A stretch of DNA of 49,183 nt from Filobacillus milosensis (GTDB lineage: Bacteria; Bacillota; Bacilli; Bacillales; Alkalibacillaceae), in assembly GCF_004402015.1 (NCBI RefSeq), contig NZ_SOPW01000021.1:1-49183 (forward strand), in the 5' to 3' direction. The notes under the pieces are model-generated. The model was given only the letters and a program-made list of their open reading frames with translations. It was not told where the DNA came from and ran no database searches. Each line of letters opens with the position of its first letter. Positions within the stretch are counted from its first letter, which is position 1. Of this stretch, positions 1-7,116 are shown piece by piece. The translations under genes were made by a program, and so were the position numbers.

Positions 1-20
1 AGGATCAAACTCTCCATAAA
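1..20 (-). rRNA. 16S ribosomal RNA, 5' tip only
   Basis: The reverse complement reads TTTATGGAGAGTTTGATCCT, the start of Bacillales 16S rRNA, including most of the universal 27F primer site. Only about 20 nt of the gene lie in the window; the rest continues to the left. The upstream leader on the same strand supports the call. Confidence 0.92.
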
Positions 21-52
21 AGTAGTTTGATTGGCTTGTTTGTTTCGTCTTA

Positions 53-120
53 GTAACTTTCCACCAACCGTTGAAAGTTACCGAATTGACGACAGGCTAT
101 TTTGTTTAGTTTTCAAGGTT
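53..120 (-). promoter_or_regulatory. rRNA leader: hairpin and spacer box
   Basis: The 16S leader holds a perfect 9-bp inverted repeat (GTAACTTTC at 53-61, GAAAGTTAC at 73-81). Upstream of it on the minus strand lies AACCTTGAAAACTAAACAAA (101-120), a box seen in Bacillus rRNA leaders and spacers. Roles in precursor folding, processing or antitermination are inferred. Confidence 0.6.
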
Positions 121-154
121 CGAATGTCGGTCGCTTCAAAAAAGCGACTTAATT

Positions 155-183
155 ATCATAACAACTTCTCTAATAAATGTCAA
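155..183 (-). promoter_or_regulatory. rRNA operon promoter, proximal
   Basis: On the minus strand, TTGACA (178-183), a 17-bp spacer and TATGAT (155-160) form a near-consensus sigma-A promoter about 135 bp upstream of the 16S start. Confidence 0.85.
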
Positions 184-242
184 TAACTTTTTAGTTGTCT
201 TTTGAAGTTGTTTTGCGCCACGTCTTTAACGCGACGTATAAT

Positions 243-271
243 AATTTATCATGATTTGGCTTTGTAATCAA
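243..271 (-). promoter_or_regulatory. rRNA operon promoter, middle (weaker)
   Basis: On the minus strand, TTGATT (266-271), a 17-bp spacer and TAAATT (243-248) give a weaker sigma-A-like promoter between the two stronger ones. Confidence 0.45.
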
Positions 272-355
272 GCCTTTTTTTAAAAAATCTTTTTCATGAA
301 TATTATTAAATTTGTAATTGCCTTAACAACTTACGTCGTTTTGGCGACAAGAAAT

Positions 356-385
356 AATATAGCACGATTAAAAGAAGTAAGTCAA
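356..385 (-). promoter_or_regulatory. rRNA operon promoter, distal
   Basis: On the minus strand, TTGACT (380-385), an 18-bp spacer and TATATT (356-361) fit a sigma-A promoter. Together with the proximal promoter it gives the tandem arrangement typical of Bacillus rrn operons. From 386 to the ygxA terminator at 561 I see no gene. Confidence 0.7.
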
Positions 386-560
386 TAACTAATTTGAAAT
401 TCTTTTAAACTGTTTAGTTACTTCCTATTGCAAATAACCACTATAAATCATATGAAGGATTCATAGAAGGCGTTACTTATTATAAACAACTTTTCAGTCT
501 GCATACTCAAAAGCTTGTTTTAAACATAATCCTTTTGAGCGCATGAACTAATATAATATT

Positions 561-593
561 TTAAAACCGTACCGTCAATAGTAAACGGTACGG
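561..593 (-). terminator. terminator of ygxA
   Basis: On the minus strand, CCGTACCGT and ACGGTACGG pair across a 9-nt loop and TTTTAAAAT follows. It separates ygxA from the rRNA promoters transcribed in the same direction. Confidence 0.8.
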
Positions 594-607
594 AAATAAT
601 ATCCATA

Positions 608-1477
608 TTATTGGTTAACTATATATTGTCGATGGAATATACCTTTTCCTTTTGTTTCTACCAAATATATATTGATAATCTCTCTTTCAACTAGATATTC
701 TAGTAATAACGACAGATCTAATGAGTAATGTTGCGTTTCTGGATGAACTTTTAATTCTCCAAACGACCATGGTTCATCTTTTTCTTTCATAATATCCAAT
801 AAATGCTCAGCTCCTCTTTCGGCACGTGAATGGATTGCAAAGTCACTAGCCAAGAGCATTAATGAAATTTTCTTTTCAGGTGGTTCTTCACTTTCCATTA
901 GTTCTTCATAAAGCTTATATACTTCTGGATCAATTTTTTTAACTTGATTCCATACTGTAATTTCAGGATGAAATCCTTTTTCTAAAACCGTTACTCTTGC
1001 TAAATAATGTAGAGAACGTACCATTAGGCTGTTTGCATCAAGATAATGTTTAGACGAAAACAAGTCTTTGCATTCTCTATATGCTCGGATAAGTTTGGCA
1101 AACTCTACAGCTTTTCTCATTTTACGATTCTTCTCAGGAAATTCACGAAGCTCTTCTTTTTTGTTAGCTAGATATTCGTTACGGTCAAATACAATCTTCC
1201 CATTAATTAACCAATCAATCACTTTTCGATAACCACTGGTTTCAATCCAGCTGTTAAGTAGTTGTTCATCAACAATATGCATCGCAGCTGTTTTATTTTC
1301 AAATTCATAATGTTTAACATACCAATCATCAGCCGCTTCACGTACTACAATTAATAAGATAACATCAAAATTATCAGTAGCAGGACTGTGATCATGTAAT
1401 TTTTCATATAACAAAACACCTAATGTGTTCGGTTGGCTTGCACGTTCTTGATATATTGGGCGCAATAAATTTTCCAT
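608..1477 (-). CDS. ygxA: YgxA-like nucleotidyltransferase-like protein
   Basis: The protein has 289 aa and resembles Bacillus YgxA, a family with an N-terminal nucleotidyltransferase-like fold and a helical C-terminal part. The reaction is unknown. Residues 1-120 are mixed alpha/beta; the rest is strongly charged and helical, with no signal peptide or membrane segment, so it is probably cytosolic. The start is the ATG of MENLLRPIYQ, because GGAGG lies 8 nt upstream; the longer frame lacks a binding site. It sits between ygzB and an rRNA operon, as in B. subtilis. The family call rests on recalled similarity plus gene order. Confidence 0.85.
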   Translation of the reverse strand: MENLLRPIYQERASQPNTLGVLLYEKLHDHSPATDNFDVILLIVVREAADDWYVKHYEFENKTAAMHIVDEQLLNSWIETSGYRKVIDWLINGKIVFDRNEYLANKKEELREFPEKNRKMRKAVEFAKLIRAYRECKDLFSSKHYLDANSLMVRSLHYLARVTVLEKGFHPEITVWNQVKKIDPEVYKLYEELMESEEPPEKKISLMLLASDFAIHSRAERGAEHLLDIMKEKDEPWSFGELKVHPETQHYSLDLSLLLEYLVEREIINIYLVETKGKGIFHRQYIVNQ

Positions 1478-1570
1478 TTTGGTTTCCTCCCTAATACCGT
1501 TCCTCAAATTATTAATTTCTACAAAAATAACAAATTTCCTTTTTTCTTCACATACATACTTTTAAAAATA

Positions 1571-1579
1571 TGCTATACT
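1571..1579 (+). promoter_or_regulatory. extended -10 promoter of ygzB
   Basis: TGCTATACT is an extended -10 (TG-N-TATACT) about 31 bp upstream of the ygzB start. No good -35 is visible, which extended -10 promoters tolerate. Confidence 0.5.
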
Positions 1580-1610
1580 TCATTTGAAATCTCAAGGGAG
1601 GTGCCCTTAA

Positions 1611-1994
1611 TTGAAACTAAAGTATAGTAATAAAATTAACAAAATACGTACCGTTGCCTTAGCGTTAGTTTTTGCTGGTATGATAATTATGTATATAGGC
1701 TTATTATTTAAGAGTTATGAATGGGTTATGGTCTTATTTATGTTCCTTGGTCTAATTGCAATAGTTTTAAGCACGATCATTTATTTCTGGATTGGGATGC
1801 TCTCCACTAAGGCTGTACAAGTTGTCTGTCCAGAGTGTGGAAAGCCTACCAAAGTTTTGGGACGCGTTGATGCATGTATGTTTTGTCAGCAACCGTTAAC
1901 ATTAGATCCTAACTTAGAAGGCGAAGATTTTGACGAGAAATATAACTCGAAGAAATATTGGAAAGAACAACAAAAGAAAAGCAATGAACAATAG
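1611..1994 (+). CDS. ygzB: YgzB-like membrane protein (DUF2614)
   Basis: A 127-aa protein with two hydrophobic segments (about residues 14-34 and 38-62) and a cytosolic tail holding a zinc-ribbon-like set of cysteines: CPECGK near residue 73 and CMFCQQ near residue 88 (two C-x2-C pairs). The C-terminus is very charged. It matches the YgzB family found beside perR in Bacillus; the function is unknown. The start is TTG, with GGGAGGTG 7 nt upstream. It faces perR convergently and ends at a strong terminator. Confidence 0.88.
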   Translation: MKLKYSNKINKIRTVALALVFAGMIIMYIGLLFKSYEWVMVLFMFLGLIAIVLSTIIYFWIGMLSTKAVQVVCPECGKPTKVLGRVDACMFCQQPLTLDPNLEGEDFDEKYNSKKYWKEQQKKSNEQ

Positions 1995-1998
1995 TACT

Positions 1999-2030
1999 AC
2001 TCCTTGTGATCATTCACAGGGAGTTTTTTA
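1999..2030 (+). terminator. terminator of ygzB
   Basis: ACTCCTTGTGA and TCACAGGGAGT pair around the loop TCAT and run into TTTTTT. Confidence 0.88.
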
Positions 2031-2076
2031 TATTTAAAATAAAGATATATTAATGAAGTGAAATTAGTTTTAGATT

Positions 2077-2183
2077 GAGCGAAGGCGGCGACTCCTGGTC
2101 GACTAAAAATGGCCACGTCCTGTGGCCAACGTCGACACTTGACCGTCCAGGTCTTCGGAAAGCGTCCGCCTGTAGCGATTCGC
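2077..2183. repeat. palindromic intergenic element
   Basis: A GC-richer, 107-bp stretch of nested inverted repeats between the convergent ygzB and perR. The outer arms are GGCGGCG and CGTCCGCC, then CCTGG and CCAGG, then two GTCGAC sites, then GGCCAC-gtcct-GTGGCC at the centre. The flanking wording (GAGCGAAGGCGGCGAC at one end, GGAAAGCGTCCGCCTGTAGC at the other) resembles an intergenic element I recall from several Bacillaceae genomes. Copy number cannot be judged here. Confidence 0.55.
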
Positions 2184-2212
2184 AGAATTAAACATAGCCA
2201 CAGTTTTCAAAC

Positions 2213-2245
2213 AATAAAAAACTGCACCACTTATAGTGATGCAGT
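2213..2245 (-). terminator. terminator of perR
   Basis: On the minus strand, ACTGCATCACT and AGTGGTGCAGT pair (one G-U) around a 3-nt loop, followed by TTTTTATTG. Confidence 0.85.
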
Positions 2246-2250
2246 AAAAT

Positions 2251-2694
2251 TTAATGACTTGTTTGTAATTTAGATTGGCAATCTTCACATTTCCCGTATA
2301 CTTCCATACGATGGTGACTTACATCGAAACCAGTCACTTGTTCAGCTAGTTGTTCTACCTCATCTAATGATGGGTAGTGGAAATCAACAATCTTTCCACA
2401 ATCATCACAAATGATATGGTAGTGTTTTGAAGTATTACAATCAAAACGGCTAGAGGAATCGCCGTATGTGAGCTCACGAACTAAACCAATTTCCTGGAAT
2501 ACACGTAAATTGTTATAAACAGTTGCGACACTCATATTTGGGAATTTTCCTTCAAGTGCTTTATAAATATCATCTGCGGTAGGATGATTCATCGTTTGCA
2601 TGAGATACTCAAGCACTGCATGACGTTGAGGTGTAATACGTACACCCGAATTTTTCAGTTGTGCTAAAGCTTCTTGTAATTTTTGTTCAGACAC
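2251..2694 (-). CDS. perR: peroxide-stress repressor PerR (Fur family)
   Basis: PerR is a dimeric metal-dependent repressor that senses H2O2 through oxidation of metal-binding histidines. Starting at the GTG ([10 protein letters not shown], 147 aa), all known B. subtilis PerR ligands fall at the same numbers: H37, D85, H91, H93 and D104 for the regulatory metal, and C96, C99, C136 and C139 for the structural zinc. The winged helix holds the [11 protein letters not shown] recognition region. An upstream ATG at 2700 leaves only 3 nt after the Shine-Dalgarno AGAGAGGTG, while the GTG leaves a normal gap, so I prefer the GTG. A PerR-box-like site upstream suggests autoregulation. Confidence 0.95.
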   Translation of the reverse strand: MSEQKLQEALAQLKNSGVRITPQRHAVLEYLMQTMNHPTADDIYKALEGKFPNMSVATVYNNLRVFQEIGLVRELTYGDSSSRFDCNTSKHYHIICDDCGKIVDFHYPSLDEVEQLAEQVTGFDVSHHRMEVYGKCEDCQSKLQTSH

Positions 2695-2741
2695 CGTCAT
2701 GCACCTCTCTTTCAAATTATAAGATTATTAAATAAGAATTC

Positions 2742-2756
2742 TTATAATTAGTGTAA
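2742..2756. promoter_or_regulatory. PerR-box-like operator
   Basis: TTATAATTAGTGTAA matches the known PerR box (TTATAAT-N-ATTATAA) at 12 of 14 defined positions and lies about 50 bp upstream of the perR start. A second, poorer half-site-rich stretch (TTATAAGATTATTAA) is at 2717-2731. Confidence 0.65.
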
Positions 2757-2802
2757 TTGCTCAAGATCCGTTTTGTCAATTTATATGGTAAAAAACATAA
2801 CT

Positions 2803-3357
2803 TTATACATCTGTATTTAACGGTAATTCTTCTCCATCTAATTCTTTGTTTACATATCGCGCTGCTACGAACAAAAAGTCTGACAAGCGATTGAGGTATT
2901 GTAAGACGAATTCATTTTCAAAATCTTCAATAGCAACTGCCATTCGCTCAGCACGTCTCACTATGGTACGAGAAACATGTAAGGAAGCTGCAGCTGGATG
3001 ACCTGACGGTAAAATGAAGTTCTTCAGTTCCGGAAGTGATTGATCCCATTCATCAATTTGTTGCTCAAGGAAATCAATATGTTCCTTTTTTAACTTCCAC
3101 ATGACTTCCTTCCCGTTAGGCGTTGCTAATTCAGCACCTACATGGAATAATACTGTCTGTACTTTATGCAACGCATCAATCACTGATGTTTTACTTTCCC
3201 AGTCTTCTTGTAATAGATGACTACGAGCAACACCAATCGTAGAGTTAGCTTCATCACACGTCCCATAAGCTTCTACTCGAATGTCGTTTTTCTTTACTCG
3301 TTTTCCGTAAATCAATGACGTTTGACCTTTATCCCCTGATCGTGTATAAATTCGCAA
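2803..3357 (-). CDS. PduO-type ATP:cob(I)alamin adenosyltransferase
   Basis: Transfers the adenosyl group of ATP to cob(I)alamin to make adenosylcobalamin in the cytosol. The 184-aa protein shows the PduO-type N-terminus MRIYTRSGDKGQTSLIYGKR with the ATP-binding GDKG-TSL region, then the helical-bundle motif SGHPAAASLHVSRTIVRRAER with the conserved RT-RRAER, and LNRLSDFLF near the end. The start is TTG with AGGGGG 7 nt upstream, one base after the stop of the dehydrogenase gene, so the two are co-transcribed and probably coupled. No cobalamin riboswitch or B12-dependent enzyme is visible nearby. Confidence 0.93.
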   Translation of the reverse strand: MRIYTRSGDKGQTSLIYGKRVKKNDIRVEAYGTCDEANSTIGVARSHLLQEDWESKTSVIDALHKVQTVLFHVGAELATPNGKEVMWKLKKEHIDFLEQQIDEWDQSLPELKNFILPSGHPAAASLHVSRTIVRRAERMAVAIEDFENEFVLQYLNRLSDFLFVAARYVNKELDGEELPLNTDV

Positions 3358-3358
3358 G

Positions 3359-4309
3359 TTAGTACCCCCTCTTTGGATCTATAACGTTCACGCTTGGCTG
3401 TCCACCTTTTAAGAATTGGTTCATATTCTTTTTAAAGATGGCCAGCGCTCGTGGCATATAGTTCTTTGTAATGGCCGAATTATGTGGCGTGATTGTGCAA
3501 TTGTTTAATTCCCATAATGGACTATTTTCATCTAATGGTTCTTCCTCAAAAACATCTAAGATGGCGTGACGAATTTTTTCTTGTTTTAATGCGTCAATTA
3601 AATCCGCTTCAACTACGGTTGTTCCTCTTCCCATATTTAAGAACACAGCCTCTTCACTCATTAAGTCAAAATGTTTCATGGTAAAGAAGCTTTCGGTAGC
3701 ATCAGTCCAAGGCAATACATTAATGACAAAGTCAGCTTCTGGAAGTAAACGTTCAATCTCCTCATTCTTATAGCATTTATCAAAGTGATCTTTAAATTCA
3801 CCTGTTCGAGACACACCAATTGTTTTCATATTAAATGCTTTGGCGAGTCGAGCAGTCTCTTGCCCAATAGCACCTGTTCCTACAACAAGCATCGTGCGAC
3901 CGGTGATTTCTTCTATTTTAATTGTTCGGTCCCACACGTGTTGTTTTTGATTCTCTCGATAGGCTGGAATGTTTCGATAAACGTTAAGTAGCATTCCAAT
4001 CACATACTCGGACATTTGTATTGTATGGATACCACGTGCGTTTGTAACTAAAATATCCTTTTCAACAATTTTTTCAAAAGGCATTTGATCTAAACCAGCT
4101 GAGACCACCATGATCCATTTCAAATTCTCAGCCTTCTCAATATGATCATTTGTTAAGTCTTCTCCATATGTAATAATGACGTCTGCTTTAGGTAAATGTG
4201 GTACTGCCTCTTGAATTGGATATTTGAATGCAAAAGTTACATCAGGATATTGACCTTGTAGCTGTTCTCTTAGTTCTGTCTTCATTCTTGCTGTCACTAA
4301 TACGTACAT
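3359..4309 (-). CDS. D-2-hydroxyacid dehydrogenase family protein
   Basis: An NAD(P)-dependent oxidoreductase of the D-2-hydroxyacid dehydrogenase family, 316 aa. The Rossmann motif GTGAIGQETARLA starts near residue 143. The catalytic set is an Arg in the NMGRGTTV loop, a Glu in DVFEEEPL and a His in ITPHNSA. The substrate cannot be read from sequence. I start at the ATG of MYVLVTARM (AAGAGG 8 nt upstream) rather than the GTG three codons earlier, which overlaps the Shine-Dalgarno. It directly precedes the adenosyltransferase gene and follows bcp on the same strand. Confidence 0.9.
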   Translation of the reverse strand: MYVLVTARMKTELREQLQGQYPDVTFAFKYPIQEAVPHLPKADVIITYGEDLTNDHIEKAENLKWIMVVSAGLDQMPFEKIVEKDILVTNARGIHTIQMSEYVIGMLLNVYRNIPAYRENQKQHVWDRTIKIEEITGRTMLVVGTGAIGQETARLAKAFNMKTIGVSRTGEFKDHFDKCYKNEEIERLLPEADFVINVLPWTDATESFFTMKHFDLMSEEAVFLNMGRGTTVVEADLIDALKQEKIRHAILDVFEEEPLDENSPLWELNNCTITPHNSAITKNYMPRALAIFKKNMNQFLKGGQPSVNVIDPKRGY

Positions 4310-4330
4310 ATCTGTCACCTCTTCATGTTA

Positions 4331-4366
4331 TGAAAACTGACCCAGGCAGTGCGCCAAGGCCAGTTC
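4331..4366 (-). terminator. probable terminator of bcp
   Basis: On the minus strand, AACTG and CAGTT with inner GCC/GGG pairs form an imperfect hairpin followed by TTTTC. It is weaker than other terminators here, so read-through into the dehydrogenase is possible. Confidence 0.45.
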
Positions 4367-4370
4367 TTGT

Positions 4371-4838
4371 TTATAGATTTTCTTTAATATAGTTTAGAGC
4401 TTCTTCAACATGATCTTTTACTCGAACTTTACGCCATTCTTTTACCAGGTTCCCCTCTTTATCAATAATAAAAGTAGAACGTACAATTCCGTAATATTCC
4501 TTGCCAAAGTTTTTCTTAAGTTGCCATACATCGTAATCTTCAGCTACTTTGTTATCCTCATCCGCAAGAAGTAAAAATGGTAAGTCATGTTTATCAATGA
4601 ACTTCTCGTGTCTTTTAACTGGATCCGGACTTACACCAAGAATTACAGCATCTAATTCTTCAAAGCTTTTGTGATTGTCTCTAAAATCACATGCTTCTGT
4701 TGTACAGCCAGGTGTCATATCTTTCGGGTAAAAGTATAATACGACGTTCTTCCCTTTAAAATCAGAAAGACTGACTTCCTCTCCATTACTTGCTGGTAAT
4801 GTGAATTCAGGTGCTTGTTTTCCTACTTCAACTGTCAT
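4371..4838 (-). CDS. bcp: thiol peroxidase, Bcp/PrxQ-type peroxiredoxin
   Basis: Reduces H2O2 and organic hydroperoxides with thioredoxin as likely electron donor; cytosolic. The 155-aa protein has the thioredoxin-fold PrxQ signature: peroxidatic Cys45 in TPGCTTEACDF and the resolving Cys50 five residues later, with conserved Pro and Thr just before Cys45. The start is the ATG of MTVEVGKQAPEF, 9 nt after AGGAGG. It lies close to perR, as B. subtilis ygaF does, which fits a peroxide-defence neighbourhood; no PerR box was found directly upstream. Confidence 0.95.
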   Translation of the reverse strand: MTVEVGKQAPEFTLPASNGEEVSLSDFKGKNVVLYFYPKDMTPGCTTEACDFRDNHKSFEELDAVILGVSPDPVKRHEKFIDKHDLPFLLLADEDNKVAEDYDVWQLKKNFGKEYYGIVRSTFIIDKEGNLVKEWRKVRVKDHVEEALNYIKENL

Positions 4839-4902
4839 GACGTCATTCCTCCTCAAAAAATATCTTATATTTAGATTATCGAAGAATGGGGTTCATGACA
4901 AA

Positions 4903-5286
4903 TTATTTTATCAGCTTATACAAAAAAGCAGCAGGCATTAAATATCCAACAGCAGCTTCCGCAAGTGAGACAAACCTAGCTACACCAATTGGATAAATAT
5001 CACCGTACCCAACCGTCATTAACGTGACGCCACTGAAATAAAACGATCTTAGGAAACGGTCGACTGAATTTCCATGCTGTAGTGACATATCTGATAGGAC
5101 GGTGAATCCTATTTCAGACATTAAAAAATAGATGAGTGCAAAACCAACCATTAATATGAAGTAAATGATTAAAAATGTTATGAATAACTCTTTTGAAAAA
5201 CTGTTCCTCATTTTTGTATGACTCATGAAGAAATAAATACTCATTAACACAATCAAAATAACAAATAAAATACCGATATATCCCAT
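4903..5286 (-). CDS. small two-TM potassium channel-like protein
   Basis: A 127-aa membrane protein with hydrophobic segments at about 2-20, 30-55 and 105-125, plus a pore loop with the K+ selectivity filter TVGYGD near residue 93 ([18 protein letters not shown]). The length and single pore loop suit an ion_trans_2 subunit that would work as a tetramer. There is no RCK/TrkA-N regulatory domain. A paralogue with filter SVGFGD is at 30161-30559. It is divergent from gsaB. Confidence 0.85.
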   Translation of the reverse strand: MGYIGILFVILIVLMSIYFFMSHTKMRNSFSKELFITFLIIYFILMVGFALIYFLMSEIGFTVLSDMSLQHGNSVDRFLRSFYFSGVTLMTVGYGDIYPIGVARFVSLAEAAVGYLMPAAFLYKLIK

Positions 5287-5405
5287 CTAATCACCATTTT
5301 CAGAATTTGTGTTCTCTAATTTTTATGTCAGACTTGTCCTTTTCATGTAAATTAGTGAATGGAATTTATGATAAAATAAGGGCTGAAATTATGACTGGAG
5401 GATTG

Positions 5406-6704
5406 ATGATATTGAACAGACAAACATCAGAAGCTTTATACAAAGAAGCAGAAGAACATATTGTCGGCGGAGTGAACTCACCTTCTCGCGCCTATAAAGG
5501 TGTTGGCGGTGGAACACCCGTGTTTATGGAAAAAGCTGAAGGTGCACACTTTTTAGACGTAGATGGTAATAAATATATTGATTATTTAGGTGCATATGGT
5601 CCGATCATCACAGGTCATGCCCATCCACATATTGCAAAAGCCATTTCGGATGCGGCTTTTAACGGTGTGTTATATGGAACACCTACTAAATTAGAAAATA
5701 AATTTGCAAAGATGCTAAAAGATGCTATTCCTTCATTAGAAAAAGTTCGTTTCGTGAATTCAGGTACAGAAGCAGTGATGACTACCATTCGTGTAGCTCG
5801 TGCGTATACGAACCGTACGAAAATCATTAAATTCGCAGGTTGTTACCATGGTCATTCAGATTTAGTCTTAGTTGCGGCTGGTTCAGGTCCTTCTACCTTA
5901 GGCACACCTGATTCAGCTGGTGTCCCACCAAGTATTGCTCAAGAAGTGATCACTGTTCCATTTAATGAAACAGAACCACTTAAAGAAGCTCTAGACAAGT
6001 TCGGTGATGAAGTAGCTGCAGTGATGGTTGAACCGATCGTCGGGAACTTTGGCATTGTTGAACCAAAGCCAGGCTTTTTAGAAGAAGTCAAACAGCTGAC
6101 ACATGATAATGGTAGTTTACTAATTTTTGATGAAGTGATCACGGCTTTTCGTTTTCATTATGGCAGTGCTCAGGAAATCACGAATGTGACAGCAGATATG
6201 ACTGCAATGGGTAAAATCATTGGAGGAGGCCTGCCAATCGGAGCTTATGGTGGTCGTGTGGATGTCATGGAACAAGTTGCCCCACTAGGTCCAGCTTATC
6301 AAGCCGGAACAATGGCAGGTAACCCAGCATCCATGGCAGCAGGGATTGCATGTTTAGAAGTTTTACAAGAAGAAGGCGTTTATGTCGAGATGGATCGCTT
6401 AGGCGGTATCCTTGAAAATGGTATTCTTGAGCGTGCCGAAAAACACAATATAAATATTTCTATTAACCGATTAAAAGGTGCCCTAACGGTGTACTTTACT
6501 GATCAGGAAATTACTAACTATGAACAAGCTGAAAATACGAATGGTGAACAGTTTTCAAAGTTCTTTAAATTAATGCTTGATCAAGGAATTAATTTAGCAC
6601 CTTCTAAATATGAAGCATGGTTTCTGACAACTGCTCATACTGAAGATGATATAAACCAGACACTAGATGCTGTAGATATGGCTTTTACGGAAATGAGTAA
6701 ATAG
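5406..6704 (+). CDS. gsaB: glutamate-1-semialdehyde 2,1-aminomutase
   Basis: PLP-dependent aminomutase that converts glutamate-1-semialdehyde to 5-aminolevulinate in heme synthesis by the C5 route. 432 aa, normal for HemL/GsaB. Motifs: [16 protein letters not shown] at the N-terminus, the PLP-contacting [24 protein letters not shown] with the cofactor Asp, and the Schiff-base Lys in [16 protein letters not shown]. The start at ATG 5406 follows GGAGG by only 4 nt; TTG 5412 (LNRQTSE) is an alternative with a 10-nt gap. Position beside bcp/perR matches B. subtilis gsaB, the second GSA aminomutase besides hemL. Confidence 0.94.
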   Translation: MILNRQTSEALYKEAEEHIVGGVNSPSRAYKGVGGGTPVFMEKAEGAHFLDVDGNKYIDYLGAYGPIITGHAHPHIAKAISDAAFNGVLYGTPTKLENKFAKMLKDAIPSLEKVRFVNSGTEAVMTTIRVARAYTNRTKIIKFAGCYHGHSDLVLVAAGSGPSTLGTPDSAGVPPSIAQEVITVPFNETEPLKEALDKFGDEVAAVMVEPIVGNFGIVEPKPGFLEEVKQLTHDNGSLLIFDEVITAFRFHYGSAQEITNVTADMTAMGKIIGGGLPIGAYGGRVDVMEQVAPLGPAYQAGTMAGNPASMAAGIACLEVLQEEGVYVEMDRLGGILENGILERAEKHNINISINRLKGALTVYFTDQEITNYEQAENTNGEQFSKFFKLMLDQGINLAPSKYEAWFLTTAHTEDDINQTLDAVDMAFTEMSK

Positions 6705-6708
6705 ATTT

Positions 6709-6817
6709 ATGGGGAAAATCTTAATTATATGGGGAAAGTTTTAGATTTATGGGGAATTTCTTTATTTTATGGGGAATTCCCCTCTATTTATGGGGAATTT
6801 CATTAAATTTATGGGGA
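6709..6817. repeat. 20/21-bp-period array of ATGGGGA
   Basis: ATGGGGA recurs at 6709, 6729, 6749, 6769, 6790 and 6811, i.e. at steps of 20, 20, 20, 21 and 21 bp, usually within TTTATGGGGAATTT. The rest of each unit is loosely conserved and AT-rich. The fourth copy forms the perfect palindrome GGGGAATTCCCC. The array starts right after the gsaB stop and does not keep a reading frame. From its end to 6873 I see only AT-rich sequence. Confidence 0.85.
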
Positions 6818-6873
6818 TTTGAGATTTTTCACTTAAAATATCAAAAAATTCTATAAAAATCTTAAATAAGTAG

Positions 6874-6902
6874 TTGTAATTTTCAAAATATTTATGTAAA
6901 AT
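6874..6902 (+). promoter_or_regulatory. promoter of the ygaE leader
   Basis: TTGTAA (6874-6879), a 17-bp spacer and TAAAAT (6897-6902) fit sigma-A. Transcription from about 6909 would run through the short ORF and terminator before ygaE. Confidence 0.6.
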
Positions 6903-6953
6903 ATAATTAATTCAGATTTTAATGGATTACCCCTTATCAAGGAATTCATGTTA

Positions 6954-6989
6954 TGAAACTCCCTTCCTTTCTGGTTTATTCCAGGTAAA
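6954..6989 (+). CDS. putative 11-aa leader peptide upstream of ygaE
   Basis: ATG AAA CTC ... AGG TAA encodes MKLPSFLVYSR. AAGGA lies about 10 nt upstream and the stop codon abuts a strong terminator. This is the layout of a translation-coupled attenuator. An antiterminator is not obvious: CTTT-CTGG and CCAG-gt-AAAG within the ORF can form a competing hairpin next to the terminator. Coding is inferred from layout only. Confidence 0.35.
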
Positions 6990-7022
6990 GCTCTTGCATC
7001 AGGTGCAAGGGCTTATTTTTTT
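6988..7022 (+). terminator. attenuator-type terminator before ygaE
   Basis: AAGCTCTTGCA and TGCAAGGGCTT pair over 11 bp (one G-U) around TCAGG, followed by ATTTTTTT. It stands about 95 bp upstream of the ygaE start and behind a promoter, so it can act as a regulated terminator; it could also end gsaB read-through. Confidence 0.75.
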
Positions 7023-7116
7023 ATTTCACAAATCATTCACAATATGTTTGTCTTTTCTACTAATAAGGAATTAATATATTAATGGATTAAGATTTTTTGT
7101 TGAAAGAAGGTTTTAT

